Assembly: GCA_965200835.1 (NCBI GenBank)
Contig: OZ241390.1
Coordinates: 930,001-994,000, forward strand
Reading direction: 5' to 3'
Length of the DNA: 64,000 nt
Origin: JAPPFW01 sp965200835
Lineage (GTDB): Bacteria > Actinomycetota > Acidimicrobiia > Spongiisociales > Spongiisociaceae
The notes beneath the pieces were generated by a model, which saw only the letters and a program-made list of their open reading frames with translations, ran no database searches and was not told the DNA's origin. A program made the position numbers and the translations under genes. Positions 52,078 to 61,204 of this stretch are shown one piece after another. The number at the start of each line of letters is the position of its first letter. Positions within the stretch are counted from its first letter, which is position 1.

Positions 52078-53024
52078 AGGCCGCACTTATCACCGCTCCC
52101 GGTGCCACTCCCGTCGTGGAGGAACGAGGGCTGCCGGAGCCGGCCGACGGCGAGGCCACGATCCTGCTCGAGGCTGCCTCCCTGAACCCGGTCGATCTGG
52201 CCATCGCATCGGGCGGGTTCTACGCCGGTCATCCGCCGATGCCCTACGTGCCGGCCATCGAGGCGGTGGGCCGGGTGGAGGGCGAGGGTCGCCGGGTCTT
52301 CGTCCTGGGAGGAGGCCTCGGTGTCGTGCGTGACGGAACGGCCGCCGAGCGATTCAACGCTCCTATAGCGGCACTGATCGATCTCCGGGATGATGTGGAT
52401 AGCGCCACCGCCGCGGCGCTGGGTACTGCGGCGCTGGCCGGCTGGCTCCCGATCACTTGGGCCGCCAAGCTGCAACCGGGCGAGACGGCCCTCGTGCTGG
52501 GAGCAACCGGGGCTGCCGGAGGAGTCGCGGTCCAGGCGGCCCGCCTTGGCGGAGCGGGCCGGGTGGTGGCGGTGGGACGCAATCCCGAACGACTGGCAGC
52601 GCTGGAGGGTATGGCCGATGCTGTCGTGTCCCTCGACCACCAATCCGATAACCTAGCCGCCCGGATGCAGGCTGCCTGCGACGGTGGTGCCGACGTAGTG
52701 TTCGACGCACTGTGGGGTGCACCCCTGGAGGCCGCCCTGACCGCTACGAAGCTGGGGGCCCGAGTGATCCACATCGGACAGTCGGCGGGCGGGACCGCCA
52801 CGGTCGTGTCCGGGCTGGTGAGAGGTCGCCAGCTCACTATCAAGGGATATAGCAACTTCGGAGTGCCGCGCGAAGAGTTGGTGGCCGCCTACTCGAGAAT
52901 GGTCGACCTGGCGACTACCGGGGACCTGGCAGTCCCGGCCGTAACCACCCCAATATCGGAGGCAGCATCGGCTTGGGCGGGGGTTGCTTCCGGCCGTGGC
53001 AAGCAAGTGTTGATCCCCGGCTGA
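52074..53024 (+). CDS. MDR-superfamily zinc-type alcohol dehydrogenase/quinone oxidoreductase-like protein
   Basis: The 316-residue medium-chain reductase has the GroES-like N-terminal domain and an NAD(P)-binding domain with VLGATGAAGGVAVQAARLGGA. The catalytic and structural zinc Cys sets of alcohol dehydrogenases are not seen, so quinone-oxidoreductase or enoyl-reductase-like activity is more likely. ATGA overlap with the cupin. It ends 14 bp before the lipoyl-domain gene. Confidence 0.85.
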   Translation: MKAALITAPGATPVVEERGLPEPADGEATILLEAASLNPVDLAIASGGFYAGHPPMPYVPAIEAVGRVEGEGRRVFVLGGGLGVVRDGTAAERFNAPIAALIDLRDDVDSATAAALGTAALAGWLPITWAAKLQPGETALVLGATGAAGGVAVQAARLGGAGRVVAVGRNPERLAALEGMADAVVSLDHQSDNLAARMQAACDGGADVVFDALWGAPLEAALTATKLGARVIHIGQSAGGTATVVSGLVRGRQLTIKGYSNFGVPREELVAAYSRMVDLATTGDLAVPAVTTPISEAASAWAGVASGRGKQVLIPG

Positions 53025-53038
53025 AGAAAGACCGACCG

Positions 53039-53317
53039 ATGGCCCAAGAGGTCTTCGTACCCAAGACCGGGATCTATATGGACGATTGCCATCTGATCGA
53101 CTGGCTGGTCGAGGAAGGCGCAACGGTGCAAGCGGGTGATGCCTTGTTCCTTATGGAAACCAACAAGGTGGAGATGGAGATCGAGGCAATCGCGGGCGGG
53201 ATCCTACATAGAGGAGCTCCGGTCGGAGAGGACTATCCGATCGGAACCGTGATCGGCTGGATCGCCGAGAGCGACACCGAATACCGCAGGTTGGTCGGCG
53301 AAGGAACTGCCACATGA
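53039..53317 (+). CDS. Free-standing lipoyl-domain protein
   Basis: The 92-residue protein is a single lipoyl/biotinyl domain with the attachment Lys at about 43 in METNKVEMEIE. It has no E2 catalytic or peripheral-binding domain, so it may act as a carrier that moves acyl groups to a separate acyltransferase or acts with the E1 enzymes alone. It starts at ATG 53039 and overlaps E1 alpha as ATGA. Confidence 0.85.
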   Translation: MAQEVFVPKTGIYMDDCHLIDWLVEEGATVQAGDALFLMETNKVEMEIEAIAGGILHRGAPVGEDYPIGTVIGWIAESDTEYRRLVGEGTAT

Positions 53318-54288
53318 CCGTTCCCGATCGGACCGTAATGGACCTGTTCGAAACCATGCTTACGATCCGCCTATTCGAGGAGCGGGTCACGCTCGAGTAC
53401 CAGCGGGGCGACATGCCGGGTTTCGTCCATACCTATATCGGGGCCGAAGCCGTAGCCACCGGCGTGTGCGCCCATCTGTCGGATAGCGATCTCATCGCCA
53501 GTACCCATCGAGGGCATGGGCACAGCATCGCAAAGGGATGCTCCCTCTCGGGAATGCTGGCGGAGCTCTACGGCCGCCAGACCGGTTTGTGCAAGGGCCG
53601 GGGCGGATCAATGCACATCGCAGACTTCGAGCGGGGGATGCTGGGCGCCAACGCCATAGTCGGTGGCAGCATTGGCCTCGCCACGGGCGGGGCGTTTGCC
53701 CAGCAGGTCAAGGCCACATCGAACGTCTCGGTCAGCTTCTTCGGAGACGGGGGTGCCGGCCAGGGGATCCTGTACGAGTCGATGAACCTGGCTGCCATCT
53801 GGAGACTACCCGTCATATATGTGTGCGAGAACAACGGTTGGGCGGAGTCAACTCCGGCGTCGTATGCCCACAGCGTGGCGGATCTGAGCCACCGCGCCGC
53901 CGGATTCGGTATTCCCGCTCAGGTGGTCGACGGTGCGGGTGTCATCTCGGTCTACGAGGTTGCCGGAGCAGCTATCGACCGAGCCCGTCGAGGTGAGGGG
54001 CCGTCGTTCATCGAAGCGAAGGTCCCTCGTATATCGGCCCATTACGTCGGCGACACCCAGCGATATCGGGCCACCGAAGACATCGAAACTGCCAAGAGTC
54101 GAGACCCGCTGGGGGGGCTGCAAGCCAAACTTGAAGGTGCCGGTCTGCTCGACGGGGAGGCCGTCCGGAGAATGCGGGAGGCCATCGTCGAGAGGCTCGA
54201 CCGTGGCGTAGAGAGCGCCAAGGCCGCGCCATGGCCCACGGCCGAGGCAGTGACCGACTACGTGTACAGCAAACCGTCCGGTGGGTAG
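53314..54288 (+). CDS. 2-oxoacid dehydrogenase E1 component, alpha subunit (AcoA/PdhA-like)
   Basis: The 324-residue thiamine-diphosphate enzyme subunit has the ThDP motif GDGGAGQG (144-151) followed by NN (173-174), and GCKGRGGSMH-like stretch (GLCKGRGGSMH). It belongs to the acetoin/pyruvate/branched-chain dehydrogenase E1 alpha group; acetoin dehydrogenase AcoA is a close relative. It pairs with E1 beta 8 bp downstream and the lipoyl protein upstream. Confidence 0.88.
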   Translation: MTVPDRTVMDLFETMLTIRLFEERVTLEYQRGDMPGFVHTYIGAEAVATGVCAHLSDSDLIASTHRGHGHSIAKGCSLSGMLAELYGRQTGLCKGRGGSMHIADFERGMLGANAIVGGSIGLATGGAFAQQVKATSNVSVSFFGDGGAGQGILYESMNLAAIWRLPVIYVCENNGWAESTPASYAHSVADLSHRAAGFGIPAQVVDGAGVISVYEVAGAAIDRARRGEGPSFIEAKVPRISAHYVGDTQRYRATEDIETAKSRDPLGGLQAKLEGAGLLDGEAVRRMREAIVERLDRGVESAKAAPWPTAEAVTDYVYSKPSGG

Positions 54289-54296
54289 GAGTTAGC

Positions 54297-55313
54297 GTGA
54301 GCAGAAGACCGATCACCATGCTGCACGCCATCGGCGAGGCCATGTTCCAGGCCATGCAGGCGGACGAGAGGGTGGTGGTCTACGGTGAGGACATAGCCGG
54401 AGGAGCCGGCCTAGGCGACCCCTACGAAGGGGCGATGGGCGGCACCTTCGGGGCTACCAAAGCCCTTCTCCCCGAATTCGGTCCATCCCGAGTGCGGGAC
54501 ACCCCTATCTCGGAGGCGGCGCTGGTAGGGATCGCGGTGGGCGCAGCCGCATCCGGGCTCCGGCCGGTGGTCGACATGATGTGGTCGAGTTTCACGCCCT
54601 TGGCCTTCGACCAGATACACAACCAGGCGGCCAAGCTGCGCTATATGTTCGGTGGCCAGGCCAGCGTTCCGCTCGTGCTTCGCATGGCGATCGGAGCCGG
54701 ACTAGGAGCGGCCGGGCAACACTCCGACACGCTGTACTCCCTGTATACGCACCTTCCCGGGATCAAGGTGGTGGTCCCGACCACTCCGTACGATGCCAAG
54801 GGACTGCTGGCTGCGGCCATCGCCGATGACGACCCTGTGCTGTTCTTCGAGCACATGCGCCTTTACAACACCCGCCAACAGGTGCCGGAGAGTCCCTACA
54901 CGCTGCCACTCGGCTCGGCCTCGGTTACCCGCCCAGGGACGGATGTGACCATCGTCGGCATCTCCTATATGGCCAAGCTGGCACTCAAGGTGGCCACGAC
55001 TCTGTCAGGGGATGGGATCGAGGCCGAGGTGGTCGATCCCAGATCCCTCTCCCCACTCGATTCGGCCACGATCCTCGAATCGGTACGCAAGACCGGACGG
55101 CTAGTACTGGTGGACGAGAGCCCACCGCGCTGCAGCATCGCCACCGACATAGCCGCGCTGGTTTCGGAACACGCTTTCGACACGCTGGCGGCCCCAGTAC
55201 AACGAGTAACCGCCCCACATTCGCCGGTTCCACTGAGCCCACCCCTGGAGAATGCCTACATCCCCGACTCCTCGCGCGTCATCGCAGCCGTCAACGCGGC
55301 CCTGAACTACTAG
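54297..55313 (+). CDS. 2-oxoacid dehydrogenase E1 component, beta subunit (AcoB/PdhB-like)
   Basis: The roughly 338-residue partner of E1 alpha has VVVYGEDIAGG, PISEAALVGIAVGAA and VDMMWSSFTPLAFDQI typical of the beta subunit. The GTG at 54297 behind TAGGAG fits the family start better than the open frame's upstream ATG. No E2 or E3 gene follows, so the complex is incomplete or served by shared partners. Confidence 0.87.
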   Translation: MSRRPITMLHAIGEAMFQAMQADERVVVYGEDIAGGAGLGDPYEGAMGGTFGATKALLPEFGPSRVRDTPISEAALVGIAVGAAASGLRPVVDMMWSSFTPLAFDQIHNQAAKLRYMFGGQASVPLVLRMAIGAGLGAAGQHSDTLYSLYTHLPGIKVVVPTTPYDAKGLLAAAIADDDPVLFFEHMRLYNTRQQVPESPYTLPLGSASVTRPGTDVTIVGISYMAKLALKVATTLSGDGIEAEVVDPRSLSPLDSATILESVRKTGRLVLVDESPPRCSIATDIAALVSEHAFDTLAAPVQRVTAPHSPVPLSPPLENAYIPDSSRVIAAVNAALNY

Positions 55314-55739
55314 CTAGGCAGGATCAGAGCGGATAGAGGACTCGGGACGGGTTGACGTGTACAGGCCGCGAGACACCCTTGGCGCGCTTTGGTGATGACG
55401 GACTCCCCAAGTCCGCACTAGCTGCCACCAACCACACCAGTAGGTGAGTTCGAGGAGGGTCACCGCCGGGATGGCTGATCGGGATCGAGCACCCGGGCGG
55501 GGTTGCAAATGGCCTCCCAATCCTCGGGAGGACCGGTCGGGAAAGAACATCGCCTACATCCCGGACGTAGTTGCGTCAACGACCCCACATCTGCGGTGAA
55601 GGCGTCACCGGCACAAGCCGCTCAACTGGGGGGTGGCGCCGCTCGTTGCTCACGATCTCAATCCCGTCTCGTCAACCTCGCAACAGCGCTAGGCAACGGC
55701 TCTTAGCCATCGACCACGACCGTTACACCTCTCCAAAGG
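55314..55739. other. Intergenic region between convergent E1 beta and SDR genes
   Basis: The 426 bp between two convergent genes hold no supportable frame. Minus-strand frames (55314-55550) read as Pro/Arg-rich text that could be gene debris, but no family is recognisable. No U-tract terminator is clear. Confidence 0.5.
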
Positions 55740-56579
55740 TCAGTGTGCCGACGCCGGAACGTAGCCTTCTAACGGCTGGACCAGGATGCCGCCGTCGACC
55801 ACTAGGAAAGCGCCGGTTACGAACGCCGCCATTTCGGAGGCAAGGAACAGGACCGCCCGGGCCACGTCATCCGGGTCGCACAGACGCCCGAGCGGCGTCC
55901 TCTCCTTGATGCCGTCCCATTGTGCCTCCACGTCGATCCCCTCCGGGGCGCCGGCAGTGACCAGTGCGATCGCCCCTTCGGTCATGGCTGCGCCGGGACA
56001 GACCGCGTTCACTCGGATCTTATGGGCGGCCAGCTCGATCGCCATCGACTTGGTCATCCCGCCGATCGCGTGTTTGGAGGTCGTGTAGTGGGCCAAGCCC
56101 TCGGCGGACGTGTTGAAGGCGTCCACGGACGCGATGTTCACGATCGACCCACCCTGGCCGTCCATGACCATTCGCCGGGTGACTGCCTGTGCCATCTGGA
56201 AAGTACCGACCACATTGACCGAAACCGTGTCGGCAAACAGGTCGGGGGGCATCTGGGCGAAGTAGTAGTTCGAATAGATCCCGGCATTGTTCACCAGCAC
56301 GTCCACCCGGCCGGCGCGCTCTACCGCAGCATCTACCAGTGCCTCCACCCGGTCCCGATCGGCGATATCGACGCCATGAGCGATGGCATCATACCCGTGG
56401 CTTCTCAACCGCTCCGCGCAGTGCTCCGCACCCTCGACGTTACGATCGGCGACCAGGACCGTCGCCCCTGCCTCACCGAGGCGGCGTGATATAGCAGCCC
56501 CGAAGCCTTGGGCTGCCCCCGTAACGATGGCACACTTCCCTTCGAGGCTCACTAACTCGCCGATACTCGCCAGGGCCAT
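55740..56579 (-). CDS. Short-chain dehydrogenase/reductase
   Basis: The 279-residue Rossmann enzyme has TGAAQGFGAAISRRLGE, the NNAGIYSNY motif and the YTTSKHA catalytic Tyr/Lys, as in FabG-type alcohol dehydrogenases. Substrate unknown; it could reduce or oxidise a hydroxy intermediate. It lies downstream of the glutamine-synthetase-like gene on the same strand (75 bp). Confidence 0.87.
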   Translation of the reverse strand: MALASIGELVSLEGKCAIVTGAAQGFGAAISRRLGEAGATVLVADRNVEGAEHCAERLRSHGYDAIAHGVDIADRDRVEALVDAAVERAGRVDVLVNNAGIYSNYYFAQMPPDLFADTVSVNVVGTFQMAQAVTRRMVMDGQGGSIVNIASVDAFNTSAEGLAHYTTSKHAIGGMTKSMAIELAAHKIRVNAVCPGAAMTEGAIALVTAGAPEGIDVEAQWDGIKERTPLGRLCDPDDVARAVLFLASEMAAFVTGAFLVVDGGILVQPLEGYVPASAH

Positions 56580-56654
56580 CTCACATCCTTCGTTCGCCGG
56601 TTCCCGGTGGCGGACGATCCTACCGCCAAAGGCCGCCGGGAGCGTCCTGGCGTA

Positions 56655-58016
56655 TTAGAAGAGGGTCAGGTACTGATCCACCTCGGCGCGGGTTACCTGG
56701 TGATGGTGGTCGAGGAACTCCTGGCGCTTGACCGTGGCGAAGTAGTCCCGGTAGGGACCGTCGGGCGTCATCCCCAACCCGTCCCGCAGCACGTCATTGG
56801 TGGCCAGCTCGTCCGCCGCATGCAGCAAGGTGGGCGGAAGGGTCCTGATCCCTCTGGCCGCCACCTCCTCGGCCGACATGGTGAAGAGGTTGTCGGTGTT
56901 GGGCTCCCCGGGGTCCAGCTGGTTGTCGACGCCGTCGAGCCCGCAGGCCAGGATGGCGGCGAACAGCAGGTAGGGATTGGCCGCGCCGTCGGGGAGCCGG
57001 ATCTCGATTCGATCCGGCTCGGGCACCCGGATCATGTGGGTCCGGTTGTTACCGCCGTAGGCAGCATAGGCCGGGGCCCAGGTCGCACCGGAGGTGGGCG
57101 CTCCGACCCCCATACGCTTGTACGAGTTAACGATCGGGCACGCCACCGCCACCAGCGCTTCGGCATTGGCCAGGAGACCGGCCGTGAACTGGTAGGCGAG
57201 GTCGCTGAGCCCGAGGCCCTTTTGGTCCATCTCGCCTCCGACCGGGAACAGCGGCCGGTCGGTGTCTTTGGTCCACAGGCTCATGTGGGCATGAAGCCCG
57301 TTTCCGGTCTTGTCGGCGAAAGGTTTGGGCATGAAGGTGGCATACCGCCCGTCCCGCTGGGCCAGGGTATGGACCATCAGGCGGAACACGATCAGGCGGT
57401 CGGCAGTGGTCATGGCATCCGAGTATTTCCAGTTCTGCTCGAACTGCCCATTGGCGTCCTCGTGATCGTTGGCATAGTTGTGCCAACCCATCGTGTTCAT
57501 ATGCTTGGACACCGCGGTCAGATGGGGCAACATCCGGGTCAGCCCCCGGGCGTCATAGCAAGGTCGGGGATCGGTGTCACGTTCGTCGGCGACGCTGATG
57601 CTGCCGTCGTCGTTGCGTACCACCATCGAATACTCGGCCTCGAACCCGGACTTAAGGACCAGGTTACGCTCAGCCAACGACTCCAGCGCCTGGCGGAGGA
57701 TGACCCGGGGAGCGTACGGCCACAGCTCGCCTTCCACGGTCGGATCGCATTGCATGACGGCCACGTTCGGCTGCCACGGAAGCTGCGTGTAGGAGGCGGG
57801 ATCCGGTATGGCCAGGATGTCCGGACTCGCCGGATCCTGGCCCATGGGACCGGCGGCGAATCCGGCAAACCCGGCGCCGTCAGACATCAGACCTTCGAGC
57901 GCCTCGACCGGCACCAGCTTGGCGCACGGCTTGCCGTGCATCTCGACGAACATGGCGTAGATGAACTCCACCCCATCCGCTTCGACCCGATCCCGGATGC
58001 TCTCTACTGAGTCCAT
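56655..58016 (-). CDS. Type III glutamine synthetase / gamma-glutamylmethylamide synthetase-like protein (GlnT/GmaS)
   Basis: The 453-residue ATP-dependent ligase has the GS core: FEAEYSMVV, GWHNYANDHEDANGQFEQN, GNGLHAHMSLW and NRTHMIRVPEPDRIEIRLPD. It resembles the GlnT/GmaS branch, where members join glutamate to ammonia or methylamine. It is divergent from glxBCD-like genes, the arrangement of the N-methylglutamate pathway or of sarcosine-linked Glx clusters. The ATG at 58016 follows GAGGAGG; the open frame is longer. A palindrome CGGAA/TTCCG at 58084-58098 lies in the shared promoter. Confidence 0.8.
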   Translation of the reverse strand: MDSVESIRDRVEADGVEFIYAMFVEMHGKPCAKLVPVEALEGLMSDGAGFAGFAAGPMGQDPASPDILAIPDPASYTQLPWQPNVAVMQCDPTVEGELWPYAPRVILRQALESLAERNLVLKSGFEAEYSMVVRNDDGSISVADERDTDPRPCYDARGLTRMLPHLTAVSKHMNTMGWHNYANDHEDANGQFEQNWKYSDAMTTADRLIVFRLMVHTLAQRDGRYATFMPKPFADKTGNGLHAHMSLWTKDTDRPLFPVGGEMDQKGLGLSDLAYQFTAGLLANAEALVAVACPIVNSYKRMGVGAPTSGATWAPAYAAYGGNNRTHMIRVPEPDRIEIRLPDGAANPYLLFAAILACGLDGVDNQLDPGEPNTDNLFTMSAEEVAARGIRTLPPTLLHAADELATNDVLRDGLGMTPDGPYRDYFATVKRQEFLDHHHQVTRAEVDQYLTLF

Positions 58017-58257
58017 GTCAAACCTCCTCGCACAGCTTCCGGCCTTCGAGTACCGCCCTGCTGTGACCCGCGTCACTCCTACTCGGAAACGGATTCCGTC
58101 AGCCGTCCGTCCGCAGCACGACCCATGGTGCCCCTCCCTGGGAAGCCGCCCTCCCGACCGGCGGACACCGGCTTCGCCTCCCATAGACCGACCGCTAGTA
58201 GTGTTCCAGGCTACATCAGCCTCGTAGCCCTCGGGGCTAGTCGATCAGGAGGACACC

Positions 58258-59157
58258 ATGTGCGGGATCGTGGGCCTGTTCCTGAAGACCGAGAGGTATC
58301 AGTCACAGCTGGGCGAGCTCACCGCCAGAATGCTGCACGAGATGCGTGATCGTGGCCCCGACAGCGCAGGATTCGCCATCTACGACCAGGCCCGACCCGG
58401 CTTGACCCGCATAACGGTGCTGGCGGAGGGACACCGGCCCGATTGGGACAACACCGCCGCTGAACTCGAAGCTTTCCTAGAGGCCGACGTGTCGGTCCGG
58501 CCGGTCCGGGATCACGCCGTTCTCGCCACCACCGGCGACGGAAGCCTGGCCCGCCAGTGGCTGATCGACCACGCCCCCGAGGTCGATGTCCTCAGCTACG
58601 GGTCCCAGATCGAGATCTACAAAGCAGTCGGCGATCCCGATCTCGTAGCTATCAACTACGACCTCCGGTCCCGGACCGGAACCCATGCCCTCGCCCACAC
58701 CCGGATGGCCACGGAGTCAGCGGTCACGACCAACGGATCCCACCCCTTCGCCACCGGCGCCGACACCTGCCTGGTCCACAATGGGTCCCTCTCGAACTAC
58801 AACCACCTCCGGGGCCAGCTCGAGCGTCAGGGGGAGATCTTCCAGACCGAGAATGACTCCGAGGTGGCCGCCGGATATCTGGCCGGGCGCCTGCGGAAGG
58901 GCGACAGTATCGAGGAGGCCCTCGAGGGCGCGCTGGTGGCGCTCGACGGGTTCTACACCTTCGCGATCGGAATAGAGGATGGATTCGCCATCCTGCGGGA
59001 TCCCATCGCCTGCAAGCCGGCCATCGTGGCGGAGGTCGACGACTGGGTGGCCATGTCATCGGAATATCGAGCCATCACGCATCTACCCGACTCCGGCAAC
59101 GCCACCGTATGGGAACCGGCGCCGGGCGTCATCTACACCTGGTCGCGGGCTGCGTGA
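58258..59157 (+). CDS. glxB: Class II glutamine amidotransferase-like protein (GlxB/MgsA-like)
   Basis: The 299-residue protein begins MCGIVGLF, so Cys2 becomes the N-terminal nucleophile after Met removal. Motifs RGPDSAGF, HTRMATESAVTTNGSHPF and LVHNGSLSNYNHL match class II amidotransferases. In this cluster it releases or transfers the amide group of a gamma-glutamyl donor to the FMN synthase subunit. It overlaps the next gene as GTGA. Confidence 0.87.
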   Translation: MCGIVGLFLKTERYQSQLGELTARMLHEMRDRGPDSAGFAIYDQARPGLTRITVLAEGHRPDWDNTAAELEAFLEADVSVRPVRDHAVLATTGDGSLARQWLIDHAPEVDVLSYGSQIEIYKAVGDPDLVAINYDLRSRTGTHALAHTRMATESAVTTNGSHPFATGADTCLVHNGSLSNYNHLRGQLERQGEIFQTENDSEVAAGYLAGRLRKGDSIEEALEGALVALDGFYTFAIGIEDGFAILRDPIACKPAIVAEVDDWVAMSSEYRAITHLPDSGNATVWEPAPGVIYTWSRAA

Positions 59158-59861
59158 ACGCCCCAGACCCGATCACCACTATCGACCTGGCGGAGACCTC
59201 GCTGCGCGACCTCAACCAGCTGCTCCATCGCGCTGAGCGGGGCCGGTTCCGGGTGGTGAACCCGCGCGGGGCACACAATGTTGCCTGCGGTCTGGACACA
59301 GACATCACCGTCGAGATCCACGGATCGGTCGGCTACTACTGCGCCGGCATGCACCAAAGAGGTTCGGTCTATGTTGACGGGAACGCCAGCACCGGGCTGG
59401 CCGAGAACATCATGTCGGGAACCGTCCGTATCTCCGGTAGCGCCACCATGTCAGCCGGCGCCACCGGCCATGGTGGGCTGGTGGTGATCGAGGGGAATGC
59501 CGGAGCACGGTGCGGGATCTCTATGAAGGGGGTCGACATCGTGGTGGGAGGAAATGTCGGTCACATGAGCGCCTTCATGGCCCAGGCCGGGAACCTGGTC
59601 GTGCTCGGAAATGCCGGCGCCGATCTGGGCGACTCCGTCTATGAAGCCAACCTGTACGTGCGTGGCAAGGTGGCGAGTCTTGGCGCGGATGCGGTCCGCA
59701 AGAATATGCGACCCGAGCACCTCCGGACCCTTTCCGAACTACTGGATTCCGCCGGTATGAGGGCTGATCCTACCGACTTCCGGCGGTACGGATCGGCTCG
59801 CAACCTGTACAACTTCCACATCGATGATGTCGACGCTGAGCTGGCGGAGAAGGCCTCATGA
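59154..59861 (+). CDS. glxC: Glutamate synthase GltB3-like subunit (GlxC/MgsB-like)
   Basis: The 235-residue protein is a right-handed beta-helix like the C-terminal GXGXG domain of glutamate synthase: HGSVGYYCAGMHQRGSVYVDG, TGHGGLVVIEGNAGARCGISM. It links the amidotransferase and synthase units. GTG start overlaps glxB; its TGA overlaps glxD. Confidence 0.87.
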   Translation: MNAPDPITTIDLAETSLRDLNQLLHRAERGRFRVVNPRGAHNVACGLDTDITVEIHGSVGYYCAGMHQRGSVYVDGNASTGLAENIMSGTVRISGSATMSAGATGHGGLVVIEGNAGARCGISMKGVDIVVGGNVGHMSAFMAQAGNLVVLGNAGADLGDSVYEANLYVRGKVASLGADAVRKNMRPEHLRTLSELLDSAGMRADPTDFRRYGSARNLYNFHIDDVDAELAEKAS

Positions 59862-61195
59862 ATCCCGCCGGTGACACCTGGCACCTGCGGGAGTCCTACA
59901 CCTTCGACCGCCAGGTGATCGCCGAGATCCACCGGGCGGCCAACACCGGCGTATACCGGATCCGGGGCTGGGGAGCCAAACGCAAGATGCCGACCCTCGA
60001 CGATCTGGTGTTCCTGGGGGCTTCGATGTCGCGCTACCCGCTGGAGGGATACCGCGAGTCGTGCGGGACCGATCTGGTCATCGGGGAGGAGCGAGCCGCC
60101 CGACCGCTCAGGCTGGACATACCCATCACCATCGCCGGTATGAGCTTCGGCTCCCTTTCCAGCCAGGCGAAGGAAGCGCTGGGCCGGGGAGCCAGCGCGA
60201 TGGGCACTTCCACCACCAGCGGAGACGGCGGGATGCTCCCGGAGGAGCGCGAGCACTCCACCAAGTTGGTTTACCAGTACCTTCCGTCTCGCTACGGCAT
60301 GAACCCCGCGGATCTTCGCCAGGGCGATGCCATCGAGGTGGTAGTCGGCCAGGGGGCCAAACCCGGCGGGGGCGGCATGCTCCTCGGCCAGAAGGTCAGC
60401 GAGCGAGTGGCGGGCATGCGGCGGCTACCCGCAGGAATCGATCAGCGATCAGCCTGCCGCCATCCGGACTGTACCGGACCCGATGACCTCCAGATAAAGA
60501 TCCACGAGCTGCGGGAGGTCGTCGACTGGAAGGTGCCGATCTTCGTCAAGATCGGAGCGGCCCGACCATTCTACGACACGGCCCTGGCCGTCAAGGCCGG
60601 TGCCGACGCGGTCGTGGTGGACGGCATGCAAGGCGGCACGGCAGCCACCCAGGACGTCTTCATCGAACACGTGGGCATCCCGACCATCGCCGCCATACCG
60701 GAAGCGGTCCGAGCCCTCCAGGACCTCGACGTCCACCGTAGATCGGTCAAGCTGATCGCCTCCGGGGGCATTAGATCGGGTGCCGACGTGGCCAAGGCGC
60801 TGGCCCTAGGGGCGGATGCCGTATCCATCGGAACCGCCGCGCTGATCGCTCTCGGTGACAACCATCCTGCCTACGACGACGAGTATCGCAAGCTCGGCTC
60901 TGCGGCCGGTTTCTGGGAAGACCTGCAGGACGGGACCGACCCGGCGGGCATCGCCACCCAAGACCCGCGGTTGACCGCCCGCCTCGATCCGGTGATCGGG
61001 GGGCGGCGGCTGGCCAACTACCTCCAGGTACTGACCCTGGAGGCCCAGACCATCGCCCGGGCCTGCGGGAAGTCCCACATCGCCAATCTCGAACCCGAGG
61101 ACCTGGCCGCCCTTACGGTGGAGGCGGCGGCGATGGCCCAGGTGCCGGTGGCCGGCACGGACTGGATCCCCGGAGCTAGGAAACCCAGCCGCTGA
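59858..61195 (+). CDS. glxD: Glutamate synthase FMN domain-like protein (GlxD/MgsC-like)
   Basis: The 445-residue TIM barrel binds FMN and probably an Fe-S cluster: GKGASAMGTSTTSGDGGM-like start, KPGGGGMLLGQKVSERVAG, GMQGGTAATQDVF and IASGGIRSGADVAKALALGADA. It would make glutamate or N-methylglutamate from 2-oxoglutarate. It is convergent with soxG, 9 bp away. Confidence 0.88.
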   Translation: MNPAGDTWHLRESYTFDRQVIAEIHRAANTGVYRIRGWGAKRKMPTLDDLVFLGASMSRYPLEGYRESCGTDLVIGEERAARPLRLDIPITIAGMSFGSLSSQAKEALGRGASAMGTSTTSGDGGMLPEEREHSTKLVYQYLPSRYGMNPADLRQGDAIEVVVGQGAKPGGGGMLLGQKVSERVAGMRRLPAGIDQRSACRHPDCTGPDDLQIKIHELREVVDWKVPIFVKIGAARPFYDTALAVKAGADAVVVDGMQGGTAATQDVFIEHVGIPTIAAIPEAVRALQDLDVHRRSVKLIASGGIRSGADVAKALALGADAVSIGTAALIALGDNHPAYDDEYRKLGSAAGFWEDLQDGTDPAGIATQDPRLTARLDPVIGGRRLANYLQVLTLEAQTIARACGKSHIANLEPEDLAALTVEAAAMAQVPVAGTDWIPGARKPSR

Positions 61196-61204
61196 CGATA
61201 GCTC

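Noticed and set aside
56607..58010. Long plus-strand open frame (467 codons) opposite the glutamine-synthetase-like gene
   Set aside because: Low-complexity Gly/Val/His text with no ribosome site, antisense to a gene with full family motifs.
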